From: Clostridia bacterium
GTDB lineage: Bacteria > Bacillota > Clostridia > UBA1212
Reading direction: 5' to 3'
NCBI GenBank assembly: GCA_017444825.1
Contig: JAFSVU010000008.1
Span: 62,001 to 126,000 of the forward strand
Length of the DNA stretch: 64,000 nucleotides
This document shows positions 35,188-43,823 of this stretch, one piece after another. Both the position numbers and the translations under genes were made by a program. The notes below the pieces were generated by a model. That model was not told the origin of the DNA and did not search any database. It was given only the letters and a program-made list of their open reading frames with translations. Every line of letters begins with the position of its first letter. Position 1 is the stretch's first letter.

Positions 35188-38100
35188 TCAGTATCTTGTG
35201 TACCAGCCGTCGTAGGCATCTCCCGAAACCGTGATCTCAACAACGACCCTTGCATTTATCATTCCTGCCGGAGTCCAGATGTCGCTGTACACAAGAACAA
35301 CTTTGTATTCACCGTCAGGAAACCATACGGGTATGAAATGGACCCGTTTTTCACTGTCCGAATAATGATTTTCTCTTAGAGAAAAACTTGGTGATGTAGT
35401 AAGCGAGGAGTTCTTTAATGTTGTTTCAAGAGACGAGAACCGGTTCAATGCTTCACTGTACATAAATTCCGGATAATATGCCCTGCATGACTGCACTCCG
35501 GTATAAATGTAATTGGACGCAATTGACGGAAGATCGGAAAACAGAAGAACATTAAGGTCTGCAACAATGTAAATCCCGTGGCCCGATCTTACTGTTCCGT
35601 TACCGCTGCTCGGCACGTCGGTGTCGGGAATCAGCCTTGCGGAACTCCACCTTGATACTGATAGAGCAAAGTTTCTTTTTACAAGTGCACCGTTCTGCTC
35701 TTCCCACATTGTCCACCTTGCATACTCAAATGAATCGTCCGGGGGAGATATCAATTCCGTATCAACCGGTTTAACACGTTCGTAATGGGTATCAGGCGTC
35801 TCCGAACGGTTTTCTTCCGTCACTGCCGCAGCAATAAGAGCTCCGTTGTTCATATAGTCAGTTTCAGGAATTCCTCTGTCGGGATTAACAAGAGCACTGC
35901 AGAAGATCTCATGGCCGGATAGTCCGTAGGGCACGTACCACTTAAAGCAGACGAGATTTTCTCCCTTTGATGGGGCCACGTTGTTAGTTTTCTGAGCTTC
36001 TAATACCGGGATCTGCTCACCGTTTTCATAGTAGTAGACAAAAAAGTGTACAGTTATCCCGTGTGATTTCATCAGATCATAATCATTCGGATTGATCAGT
36101 CTGAATGAAGATACAACGTAAGTTCCCTCTTTATAATCCGCATTCGGCTGTATTTTCTCCAATGCAACGTCAAAGCCGCTGTCTGAAGTATAGTTTTCAA
36201 AATACAGTTTGTTTGCATTTCCGTTGCCGTATTCATTGGTTAAACCGTACTTAAACAGTTCAATATATCCTTTTTCAACCGGATCATTGAAACCGGCAGA
36301 GCTCTGTTCGCCAAACCATGTCAAAGTTTTGTAGCAGTTTTCAGCCGCATCAATGCTTTTATAGTATTCCGCTACCGTCCATTCTCCGTCCGGAAGACCG
36401 TTGACTGTAATTGTCTTATATCCGCTGCCGTTCGTAACATTGACGTTAAAACCCGAGAGTCCCGGTATGGGTACCTCGTATGCATCGCCGTCACCGTCAT
36501 ACAAAACAGTTTTGTCAAGCACGATTGTTCCGTTAACGAGGGAATACCTTGAATTCAGGATGTTTCCTTCCAGGTCCACCGCGACAGTGTAATGACCTAT
36601 AGCGGACAAGTCAGCCTTCCTCAGCACAAAAGCTATATCCGAATAATCGGAAACCGTAAAACCTTCCGGATCCCTTATGCTTTTTGTTATTGATAGAGTG
36701 CCGGTCATACTGCTTTCGCAAACAAGCTCGTAAGAACCTCCTTCGATCACACTGAAGGAGCATGTTTTGGCATAAGTTGATATTCCAAAAGCGTCAATGA
36801 ATTTTGTGACCGTATAAACAGGATCGTCTCCTGTTTCCGTAACCCTGAATGACAGACGTCCGTCCCCGTGGACAGGTAAAGTCACTGAACATTTTCCGAA
36901 TACAGATCCGTTATGATCTAGTAGTTTTTCGTAGACCAAAGAGACTTGTATCCCCGAAACATTGATACTATAAACCGCACTTTCACCGGGGACAGCCGCG
37001 CTGCCTGTTGTAAGAGCGTTCAGGACGGAAAAATCCAGGGGGACATGGTAATTGTTTCCGCCCGTACTCCAGGAAGCCTCATAAATACTGTATGAAAAAT
37101 CCCGTTCCATAGCATTTCCCGTAAATCTTCTTTCAAGTACAAGAACCGTACTCTCGTCTGAACCTTCCTCAGAGGTAACTGGATCCACTTTTCCGCCCGC
37201 CTGGTACCTGAACCCGACACCTCCGTTTTCCACCACTCTGTCGTAATACAAAAGGTTCGACCCTACACTGTAGTAGTCTGATGTTTCAAAAGGCCTGTAC
37301 CCGAACCAGGGATACTCGGGAAGTACAGATGAGCAAAGATTTACAAAGAAGGGAGAAATAAAGGCCCAACTCGACAGTTCATTTCTGACTGAATACGGCG
37401 CAACATTCCGGTAGTTTTTCGCCCCGCTCACCATGGTATATCCGTCATTGCCGTTGGTTAGAGTTAATGCAATGCAGCCCGAAACCATTGCTGCAGCAGC
37501 ATCTGTCGCAGTCATTGCGTAATAGTTGAAGCCGTTTGACAGGTATTTTGTGAAAACTATCACGGGCTCAAACATGAGAACCCATGCAACCTGAGACGTT
37601 TCAGGCTCCCATCTTCCCGGAATCGCATAACTCTGTTTTCTCCCCGGATCCACATCGGTAACATCTCTTATGACACGGCCGTTTAAGCTGAATTTTCCTT
37701 CCTCCGTCATCTTACGCAAAAGCTGGGAATATTGAGTATAGCCTGCGGCTTTAGCCGCAAAGTCAAGAAACGCATTCCAGTTTTTCTTAGACGAGCAGAA
37801 AAAGAAGCTTATTGCTTCGTCATATCTTTCCGGAAAATTGTAGGCTGTATTTCCCGTTACGTTTTTTACGTACGGAAGAATGATCCTGTTTCCGTCTTTA
37901 GGCTCAAATCCGTTATCAGAGACCCCTTCTATCATGTTAAACTTTCTGACATTGAAGAGACGTCCGGATATCGAGTCTGATGACATCATTCCGAAATGAA
38001 GGTTTCCTCCGGGAAAGTTCATAGACCTGAATTCATTTGCATAGTCTTCTTTAGACGAGTCCGCAAACCAGAATGATTTTGAATAAGAAACCTTCTTCTC

Positions 38101-38457
38101 TTCATAAATTGAATGAATGTCTCCCGCTTCATTTGTGCCCTCATATAACCAGAAGGTCTCGCCAAATTTATAAAAATCATCGCTCAGTGAAAAACCGTTG
38201 AGAGGGTTTAAAGGAGAAGAAACCGTTACATCCGATTCATTAAAAGTCGCGCTATCATCTTTTGCCGCATAGATCGTGACCTTCCACATGGTTGACGACT
38301 GCCTGTCGGACCAGTATGCATTTCCCGGATCCGCAGACCCGGGCACGTGAACCGTTCCCGAGGATGTATTGTTTCCAACATCCGCCGCACTGACCGAAAA
38401 CATCCCTGCGAAGAAGATTGCGACAGTAAGAAAAATCAGCAGGCTTTTTTTCAACAC
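35188..38457 (-). CDS. Very large secreted protein of the tad operon
   Basis: A 1089-residue exported protein. The signal peptide (LKKSLLIFLTVAIFFAGMF, cut near VSAAD) is followed by a large, aromatic-rich region of unknown fold (to about residue 600). Then comes an SpaA/prealbumin-like stretch (about 640-740, ending VNGLPDGEWTVAEYY) and a CARDB-like adhesive domain (about 780-900, FRLINPNDYDL). No LPxTG motif, C-terminal helix or S-layer repeat is seen. The start is GTG at 38457, seven bases after GGAGG (TTG 38454 is an alternative). Its place right before the pilin gene suggests a pilus-linked adhesin or substrate. Confidence 0.78.
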   Translation of the reverse strand: MLKKSLLIFLTVAIFFAGMFSVSAADVGNNTSSGTVHVPGSADPGNAYWSDRQSSTMWKVTIYAAKDDSATFNESDVTVSSPLNPLNGFSLSDDFYKFGETFWLYEGTNEAGDIHSIYEEKKVSYSKSFWFADSSKEDYANEFRSMNFPGGNLHFGMMSSDSISGRLFNVRKFNMIEGVSDNGFEPKDGNRIILPYVKNVTGNTAYNFPERYDEAISFFFCSSKKNWNAFLDFAAKAAGYTQYSQLLRKMTEEGKFSLNGRVIRDVTDVDPGRKQSYAIPGRWEPETSQVAWVLMFEPVIVFTKYLSNGFNYYAMTATDAAAAMVSGCIALTLTNGNDGYTMVSGAKNYRNVAPYSVRNELSSWAFISPFFVNLCSSVLPEYPWFGYRPFETSDYYSVGSNLLYYDRVVENGGVGFRYQAGGKVDPVTSEEGSDESTVLVLERRFTGNAMERDFSYSIYEASWSTGGNNYHVPLDFSVLNALTTGSAAVPGESAVYSINVSGIQVSLVYEKLLDHNGSVFGKCSVTLPVHGDGRLSFRVTETGDDPVYTVTKFIDAFGISTYAKTCSFSVIEGGSYELVCESSMTGTLSITKSIRDPEGFTVSDYSDIAFVLRKADLSAIGHYTVAVDLEGNILNSRYSLVNGTIVLDKTVLYDGDGDAYEVPIPGLSGFNVNVTNGSGYKTITVNGLPDGEWTVAEYYKSIDAAENCYKTLTWFGEQSSAGFNDPVEKGYIELFKYGLTNEYGNGNANKLYFENYTSDSGFDVALEKIQPNADYKEGTYVVSSFRLINPNDYDLMKSHGITVHFFVYYYENGEQIPVLEAQKTNNVAPSKGENLVCFKWYVPYGLSGHEIFCSALVNPDRGIPETDYMNNGALIAAAVTEENRSETPDTHYERVKPVDTELISPPDDSFEYARWTMWEEQNGALVKRNFALSVSRWSSARLIPDTDVPSSGNGTVRSGHGIYIVADLNVLLFSDLPSIASNYIYTGVQSCRAYYPEFMYSEALNRFSSLETTLKNSSLTTSPSFSLRENHYSDSEKRVHFIPVWFPDGEYKVVLVYSDIWTPAGMINARVVVEITVSGDAYDGWYTRY

Positions 38458-38480
38458 AGATCTCCCTCCCTTACACAAGA

Positions 38481-39722
38481 CTAATACATTACGGTATCCA
38501 CCGAACACGAATTGATCTTGAACCTGTCGCAGCAAAATACAACTTTTCCGTCAACTGCGATCTCAAGGTCATAAAATCCCAGGTCTCCACCGCCGTTATA
38601 AAAGTAAATATCCACCGATTCCCGCGGTACACTGTTTAGAAGAACGGTCCCGCCGCCTATGCTGATGACATACTTTCCGTCAAGCAGCGGATAGGCAAGA
38701 AAGAAATAGTCCGATCCTGCTTCAGGATGCTCCGCCGGGCGTCTCACCCTTATGCCAAGGTGGATTTCCTCTCTCATATAAAAAAAATCCCTCAAAAGTG
38801 ATTGAGAAAAATCTTTGATATGGTCCGATATCACATGGCCTGCATCGACATATACTGCGGATAAACAGTCTCTGTCTCTCTGCTCTTTGTCGAGACCCCA
38901 TATGGCAGCTTTCTTTTCATCGCATTTTTCGTAAACAGCAGCCAATATCCCGTCACCGTCGACATCTTCATAGTCAGCTTCTGTCCTCGATATTTTCCCG
39001 ACCGAAAAACCCGGTAGGACGAAGAAAGGCAGACCTTCAAGGATCAGATTTGTCCCAGGTATCTCCTGCGGATCAGAAATATGGCTGTAGGCGTTTGAGA
39101 CCCTTTGGCTGATCAGATATTTTGCGACCTCATCTGATATGATCTTTTCAGCAGGTCTGTAATCCACTCTAAGTCCCTCAACCTGATTTTCAACAGCCGT
39201 CAAAGTAACCGTGTTGTTTTCTCCGGCATTGATGTCCCTTATACCGCCTTCATCAGGCCAGACTCCCTCCGGTATAACGTATTCTTCTCTGATAACTTTT
39301 CCGTCCGTTTCAGACTCGCGCCATGAAGGTTTATCCGCATTGACAACAGGCTTGTAAGTTTCTTTAAATTCGGGATATGGTGACGTCTCTGCAGGAGGGA
39401 CAGTCGCAGTCTCCGATTCCGGCGGAAACGTATTGTCTGTCTCAAATACCGGTTGCATCGAACCAAGGTCGGGAATACCGCCCTCTTCGTTAATCATTAC
39501 CAAAGGCTCAGGAGTTTCCCCGGGAACAACCTTTTCCGTTTCCGCAGGATGCCCTTGGCCAAAACCGATTTCCCGTACGGAAGGCGATTGTATCGGAGCG
39601 GAAATAACCGCAGGTCCATTGTTTTTTCTTCTGCAGGAAGATAGCGTTAAGATCAGGGCAATTGCCGATAAGCAGGTCAAAAGCACGCAGATCAGGCGTA
39701 ATATCACATGTCTGTAATTCAT
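38481..39722 (-). CDS. Lipoprotein of the tad operon
   Basis: A 413-residue lipoprotein with lipobox LSSC (C30) and a long Pro/Glu/Thr-rich linker to about residue 140. The rest has mixed alpha/beta character (YEDVDGDGILAAVYEK resembles a calcium-type loop, GKYVISIGGGTVLL). I do not recognise the family. Located between the DUF3846 gene (18 bases away) and the large secreted protein (23 bases), so it may act as a surface tether or assembly factor. Confidence 0.75.
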   Translation of the reverse strand: MNYRHVILRLICVLLTCLSAIALILTLSSCRRKNNGPAVISAPIQSPSVREIGFGQGHPAETEKVVPGETPEPLVMINEEGGIPDLGSMQPVFETDNTFPPESETATVPPAETSPYPEFKETYKPVVNADKPSWRESETDGKVIREEYVIPEGVWPDEGGIRDINAGENNTVTLTAVENQVEGLRVDYRPAEKIISDEVAKYLISQRVSNAYSHISDPQEIPGTNLILEGLPFFVLPGFSVGKISRTEADYEDVDGDGILAAVYEKCDEKKAAIWGLDKEQRDRDCLSAVYVDAGHVISDHIKDFSQSLLRDFFYMREEIHLGIRVRRPAEHPEAGSDYFFLAYPLLDGKYVISIGGGTVLLNSVPRESVDIYFYNGGGDLGFYDLEIAVDGKVVFCCDRFKINSCSVDTVMY

Positions 39723-39740
39723 AACTTCACTTCTCTCAAA

Positions 39741-40160
39741 CTAATATACCGCGGTACAGTCCTTCGGATCGTACTTAAGCACCAGGAGATGCCCGTCGGA
39801 TTTAAAGACACATTCAGGCAGCGCATAGGTGCCGATATACTTTTTTGCAAGCTCCTCAGGCAGCGATTCAAACGTATCACTCTCAGGTGGAGAATATGTG
39901 ATAAAAAAAGTACCTGCCACAAGGTCATATATCCTTCCGTTTTCATCTCTGAGTGCCCTGCTTATGGGAAGTCCTTCAAGCTTACCCTCTTCATTACATA
40001 TCAGCGAAACATGGTCTTCAAACGGGCAGACCTGCTCTATGAGGCCGCCCACGACAGCCTGCATTGACTCAAGCGTTCTTTCTATCGTTTTAAGATAAGG
40101 CCTTTTACCCGGTTCGACCACCACTATTTCTATCCTTGCCTTTTCATTCTCCGACTCCAT
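39741..40160 (-). CDS. DUF3846 protein
   Basis: A 139-residue soluble protein matching DUF3846 (EIVVVEPGKRPYLKTI, QAVVGGLIEQVCPFEDHV, LICNEEGKLEGLPISRALRDE). Proteins of this type are mostly known from phages, plasmids and conjugative elements of Bacillota; the role is unknown. ATG 40160 stands six to seven bases after AAAGGG; the longer TTG start lies inside the terminator tail. It is the first gene of the main tad operon. Confidence 0.82.
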   Translation of the reverse strand: MESENEKARIEIVVVEPGKRPYLKTIERTLESMQAVVGGLIEQVCPFEDHVSLICNEEGKLEGLPISRALRDENGRIYDLVAGTFFITYSPPESDTFESLPEELAKKYIGTYALPECVFKSDGHLLVLKYDPKDCTAVY

Positions 40161-40174
40161 ATCCTTCCCTTTCA

Positions 40175-40204
40175 AATAAAAAAGCGGACCAAGATAGATC
40201 CGCT
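40175..40204 (-). terminator. Terminator between GH127-like gene and tad operon
   Basis: Stem AGCGGA/TCCGCT (40183-40188 with 40199-40204), followed on the minus strand by TTTTTTATTT. A second hairpin GGCGC/GCGCC lies at 40212-40224. The T run ends only some 15 bases from the DUF3846 start. Confidence 0.75.
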
Positions 40205-40249
40205 GATTTGAGGCGCTATGCGCCGTGTTTTTATTAAAACGATCGTTCT

Positions 40250-41776
40250 TTAAAAGACGATCTGTCGTCCTTCGCCCTTGATATTCTCAGGCATAACATC
40301 CTTCATGTCCGTAAGAGGCCGGAGTGCATTTCCATCATCCGAAACGCCTTCGCGATTTAACGTGAGATTCGGTGTTCCAAGAAGAAGGTTGCCGTAAAAG
40401 TGCTTCTTTCCGTCTACCGTGAAAGCAATTTCGTCATGGTGACTGATACTGATCTTACCTGACAGATGAAATTTCTCTCCTTTTTTTGCATCCACATGAA
40501 ATTCCTCAAGATCTTCCTCGCCAAGGACCAGTATCTTGAAGGAGACATCCTCCAAAGCCAGCACTTTTACATCGAAAGTATCCTCATAAGGTATCCTGCT
40601 CTCAAAATCAAGCCGGTACTCCATGCTGTGAACGGTAAAGCTTCCTCCGAAGGGGACAATCACATCGTAATTTTTCTTCACGAGCGCACTGTTCTCGCAA
40701 AGATAAGCCAGCCCTTCTGCACCTCTCATGGTGCAGCACCAATACGCTTCGCTGATACCCGGGCCCGCCGGACTGAGGTATTTGCCCGCAGGTCCCACGG
40801 TCTTGTCTGTGCCGAATCCGCCGTTATACCGCTGCGCGTAGCAAAAAGCGTTGTAGTATATCCTCGCAGCCAACTTAAGGTATGAGATTTTTCCGGTCAG
40901 TATGTAAAGATCTGTTGCTACGATCAGCGAGTCGGTGATCGCGCAGGGCTCCGTCCATGTGTCAAACCTGCCGAACCAGTTGAAATTGGCATAGTTCTCT
41001 GTCATCCCGCAGGTCTTATAAAGTTCAAACACGGATTCCGCCACGTCAAGGTGTTCCTTTTTTGATGTGACCTTATATAGCTTCAGTATCCCCCTGACGG
41101 CGCTGAGCGTGGCGTGGGTCTGCATATGCGTCCCTACAAAATCGATCTTTTTGAAGACCGATATCATCTCCGAAAGCAGCTTCAGCACTTTTTTGTCTCT
41201 GAACAATTCATAATACCGGGAAAGGCCGTCAAGGCACATGAATGCGCATCCTATATCGGTGGACAGTATCCAGGAGCCGACTCTTGATGAAACGGTTCCC
41301 GAATACGAGCCGCCGGTTTTTCTGATTTCAGGATCAAGAGGGTAAGTTTTGTAATATCCCGTAAGAGGCAGATAGAGGTTTGACACGATGCTCTTGATCA
41401 TCTGAAGTACATTTTCGTCACCACTGAGATATTCATATTCGACGAGCCCCGAAAGAAGCCAGTTATGGCCCGAGAGCTGCTGTTCGTCAAACACTCCATC
41501 AGGAAGAACTTTCCCGAGATACCCTTTTTCATTTAAGTGCTCCGGAATGTCCCTGATTATCTCACGCAAATAGGCAGGTTCCCTTTCCAGCGCCTTCATG
41601 TGAGAAACAAGCGCAAGAATAGTTCTGCCTTCCCAGTCCCCCGGCCAGCCGTTTTTGTCCTGAGTGTAAATGGCGTTTGGCCTGTAGATTCCGGAGCACA
41701 GCCTTGCTGCGTTCAAAAGTACCCTTTCCATCAGTTCGCCTCTGACCTCCGGCTTCATAAAAAAATGTTCGATCAT
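40250..41776 (-). CDS. GH127-like (DUF1680) glycoside hydrolase
   Basis: A 508-residue (alpha/alpha)6-barrel protein resembling beta-L-arabinofuranosidases of family GH127. The double cysteine in AYWCCTMRGAEGLAYL (about residues 346-347) matches the Cys-Cys site where one Cys is the nucleophile and zinc is bound. Other barrel motifs are GDWEGRTILALVSHMKAL and SGHNWLLSGLVEYE. There is no signal peptide, so it acts on imported sugars. ATG 41776 has GGAGG seven bases upstream. It has its own promoter and terminator. The exact substrate is inference. Confidence 0.82.
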   Translation of the reverse strand: MIEHFFMKPEVRGELMERVLLNAARLCSGIYRPNAIYTQDKNGWPGDWEGRTILALVSHMKALEREPAYLREIIRDIPEHLNEKGYLGKVLPDGVFDEQQLSGHNWLLSGLVEYEYLSGDENVLQMIKSIVSNLYLPLTGYYKTYPLDPEIRKTGGSYSGTVSSRVGSWILSTDIGCAFMCLDGLSRYYELFRDKKVLKLLSEMISVFKKIDFVGTHMQTHATLSAVRGILKLYKVTSKKEHLDVAESVFELYKTCGMTENYANFNWFGRFDTWTEPCAITDSLIVATDLYILTGKISYLKLAARIYYNAFCYAQRYNGGFGTDKTVGPAGKYLSPAGPGISEAYWCCTMRGAEGLAYLCENSALVKKNYDVIVPFGGSFTVHSMEYRLDFESRIPYEDTFDVKVLALEDVSFKILVLGEEDLEEFHVDAKKGEKFHLSGKISISHHDEIAFTVDGKKHFYGNLLLGTPNLTLNREGVSDDGNALRPLTDMKDVMPENIKGEGRQIVF

Positions 41777-41821
41777 AACCAATCCTCCGAATAGCGGCAA
41801 GATGCCCGATTATCTTAGAAG

Positions 41822-41850
41822 ATTATATTATATGCACCGGCCATTTTCAA
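41822..41850 (-). promoter_or_regulatory. Promoter for GH127-like gene
   Basis: Minus strand: -35 TTGAAA at 41850-41845, 17-base spacer, -10 TATAAT at 41827-41822. An ACCGG/CCGGT inverted repeat overlaps the -35 region and may end the upstream transcript. Confidence 0.75.
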
Positions 41851-41855
41851 ACCGG

Positions 41856-42092
41856 TCATTTTTTTCCGCTTTTTCCTTTGTTTCTCTTTATTACCAGTAT
41901 CGTTGAGGTAACTATGATAGTAATTACACAAATCCCGATAATGATAAATTCAAGAATGCTCTCTGATTCTGCAGTCCATTCAAGAAATGCTCCGGCTGTT
42001 TCAGGGCCTCTTAGGCCTTCAGCAAATACCGGAACAAGAAGGATGCCTGCAAAAACCATTGCTGTAAGTAATCCAATAGCTATTTTTCTCAT
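41856..42092 (-). CDS. Small membrane protein with signal-like N terminus
   Basis: A 78-residue protein with a cleavable-looking N-terminal helix (FAGILLVPVFAEG), a short acidic outside part and a second helix with a basic Lys/Arg-rich tail. Ribosome site GGAGG is eight bases ahead of ATG 42092. It overlaps the end region of the upstream YdcK-like gene (13-base gap), so it is part of that operon. No family is recognised. Confidence 0.7.
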   Translation of the reverse strand: MRKIAIGLLTAMVFAGILLVPVFAEGLRGPETAGAFLEWTAESESILEFIIIGICVITIIVTSTILVIKRNKGKSGKK

Positions 42093-42105
42093 TATCCATC
42101 CTCCA

Positions 42106-42741
42106 TCATGCGATCTTCACGGTCTTGACACCGGACGGTAATTCATCTTCTCTTGCTTCCTCCACTGAGCGCAGCGCCTGTTCAAGCGCATAAGTCGATG
42201 AAATACGCGCAGGCCTTGCGTTGAAATCGATGATCTTGTCAGAGCCTTTTACGTATATACAGTCAAAAAGGCACGCATACCCGCCGATATCCGAGTCGAT
42301 AACGACTGCACGGTCCTCGATCCTTGCATATTGGCGTATGACTGAGCATCCGCCCACCTCGGCAAAATCACGCACCTGGGCATGATCCTTGATCTCACAA
42401 TTCCCGTGTATTTTAGCGTTATCCCTCACGGTAACACTCGGCCTTGCGTACTTCTCGATTCCGTGTACCAGCGCATTTTCACTTATTTTCGCTCTTCCGA
42501 AGACAGCGGCGCCTTTGCCTATCCAGCAGGACCCGTCCTGCGACAGGTTCCACTCGCCTTCCACAAAGCCTCCGGTCTCACCGTTTCTTACAGCAGTACC
42601 GAAATTCGATCCCCGGGTGGAATCGCCTGCGGGTCTTCCGGCAAAAAAGGTTTTCTTTGCCACGATCCTGAACAGCTTTCTTCCGAGGATAATCTCGGGT
42701 TCATCGTACAGTATTTCATATTTCAGTTCATCCATAATCAT
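42106..42741 (-). CDS. YdcK-like left-handed beta-helix protein (copy 2)
   Basis: A 211-residue protein. The N-terminal region RNGETGGFVEGEWNLS is shared with its upstream neighbour, followed by hexapeptide-type repeats (AKISENALVHG, VTVRDNAKIHGNCEIKDHAQV) that build a left-handed beta-helix. It resembles the YdcK family, whose function is unknown; the fold is common in acyltransferases, but no catalytic His pattern is clear. Start ATG 42741 (or 42735) lies only a few bases after the first copy and has a weak ribosome site. Confidence 0.78.
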   Translation of the reverse strand: MIMDELKYEILYDEPEIILGRKLFRIVAKKTFFAGRPAGDSTRGSNFGTAVRNGETGGFVEGEWNLSQDGSCWIGKGAAVFGRAKISENALVHGIEKYARPSVTVRDNAKIHGNCEIKDHAQVRDFAEVGGCSVIRQYARIEDRAVVIDSDIGGYACLFDCIYVKGSDKIIDFNARPARISSTYALEQALRSVEEAREDELPSGVKTVKIA

Positions 42742-42744
42742 TGT

Positions 42745-43431
42745 TTACGCCGCCTCGGGATTTCTCAAGCCCGACAGTACGCCCTTCGCGACACGTTTGT
42801 TGCCGCCTACGACGTAACTTCCCATCAGGACAGTGTCTCCCGTAACGATCGCTTTTCCGTTTACAACAGCGTTGTTTTTGATAAAGGCATTGCCTTTTAC
42901 AACCGCATCGCCGCTGACTCTTGCATGGTCCACGACTCTCGCTTTACCGGATACGGTCGCATTGCCGGTAACAAGCGCATAGCCTTTGATCACCGCTTTA
43001 TTGCAGACTCTGGCATTTCCGCTCACTCTCGCATGCTGAAAAATACTCGCTCCGTGATGAACGACAGCATTATCGCATACGATCGATGAACCGCCAACCT
43101 CCGCATATTCCTTTGCCCCCTGCAAGGTTAACATTCTGTTTAAGCTTCCCTTTCCGCCGCATACCTCGGCACTTCCGCATATTACAGCATAGCCGTGTAT
43201 AAGAACGTTTCCGGACACTCTGGCATCGTCTTTTACGACCGCATTGTCAAGAACGAAAGCTCCGTCGCCGATCCATGCGTTTCCGGAGTCGGACAGGTTA
43301 CCCTGCCTTTCAACAAATCCGCCTTTTTCGCCCGATCTTACGTCCCCGAAGTCCTTCAAAGCAATTATCCTGTAAACAGTCTTACCAAACATGGTGGCAG
43401 TTTCATTTTTTAATAATCTGTATTTTTCCAT
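42745..43431 (-). CDS. YdcK-like left-handed beta-helix protein (copy 1)
   Basis: A 228-residue paralogue of the protein at 42106. The N-terminal region LFRIIAL-type strand and RSGEKGGFVERQGNLS precede a longer run of hexapeptide repeats (VVKDDARVSGN, ARVSGNARVCNKAVIKG, NATVSGKARVVDHARV). Very regular helix faces with V/A at inner positions. Closest recognisable family is YdcK. No ribosome site is visible ahead of ATG 43431, which is unusual in this genome. Confidence 0.78.
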   Translation of the reverse strand: MEKYRLLKNETATMFGKTVYRIIALKDFGDVRSGEKGGFVERQGNLSDSGNAWIGDGAFVLDNAVVKDDARVSGNVLIHGYAVICGSAEVCGGKGSLNRMLTLQGAKEYAEVGGSSIVCDNAVVHHGASIFQHARVSGNARVCNKAVIKGYALVTGNATVSGKARVVDHARVSGDAVVKGNAFIKNNAVVNGKAIVTGDTVLMGSYVVGGNKRVAKGVLSGLRNPEAA

Positions 43432-43823
43432 GGTTTTTATTTTAGTTTAATAACATTTTCTATCGCCGCACAGATATATCCGTACTACAACCTGCGGGAT
43501 ATTTGGATTCTCCCGCAGATCGTCCGATGTTTTCGGTTCCGATTCCCGGAAAGAGGAAAACGATCATGGATCACAGCCGTATTTTCACCCTCCGCAAAAG
43601 TTTACGCTCATAAATGATATGGCAATTCCGAAAGAAGTCTTTATGCTGACAGTCAGTTTGAAAAAGGAAACCAATCTATGTTAAAGAAGTTTTTATTGAG
43701 CCATATCCGGAACGCGCATTGACCTTTGTTTCCTAAAGTCTGCGGCTCCCCGCGATCGCATTTCCAACGGCAATAGCAACTATATTCGGTTAACAAAGTA
43801 CGTTTTTTTGTCCGCGACCGGTA
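43432..43823. other. 392-base gap without a convincing gene
   Basis: The gap holds an eight-base hairpin CTGCGGGA/TCCCGCAG (43492-43499 with 43511-43518) without a T run. It also has a 15-codon plus-strand ORF (43566-43613) behind AAAGAGG. I see no clear promoter for the YdcK pair, no tRNA and no known riboswitch. Confidence 0.4.

Noticed and set aside
34874-38535. LPxTG or sortase signal for the large tad protein
   Set aside because: The C terminus ends in a hydrophilic stretch; no sorting motif, helix or nearby sortase was found.
42106-43431. CRISPR or DNA repeat array because of repeated protein pattern
   Set aside because: The repetition is in protein hexapeptides; DNA units are not identical or evenly spaced.
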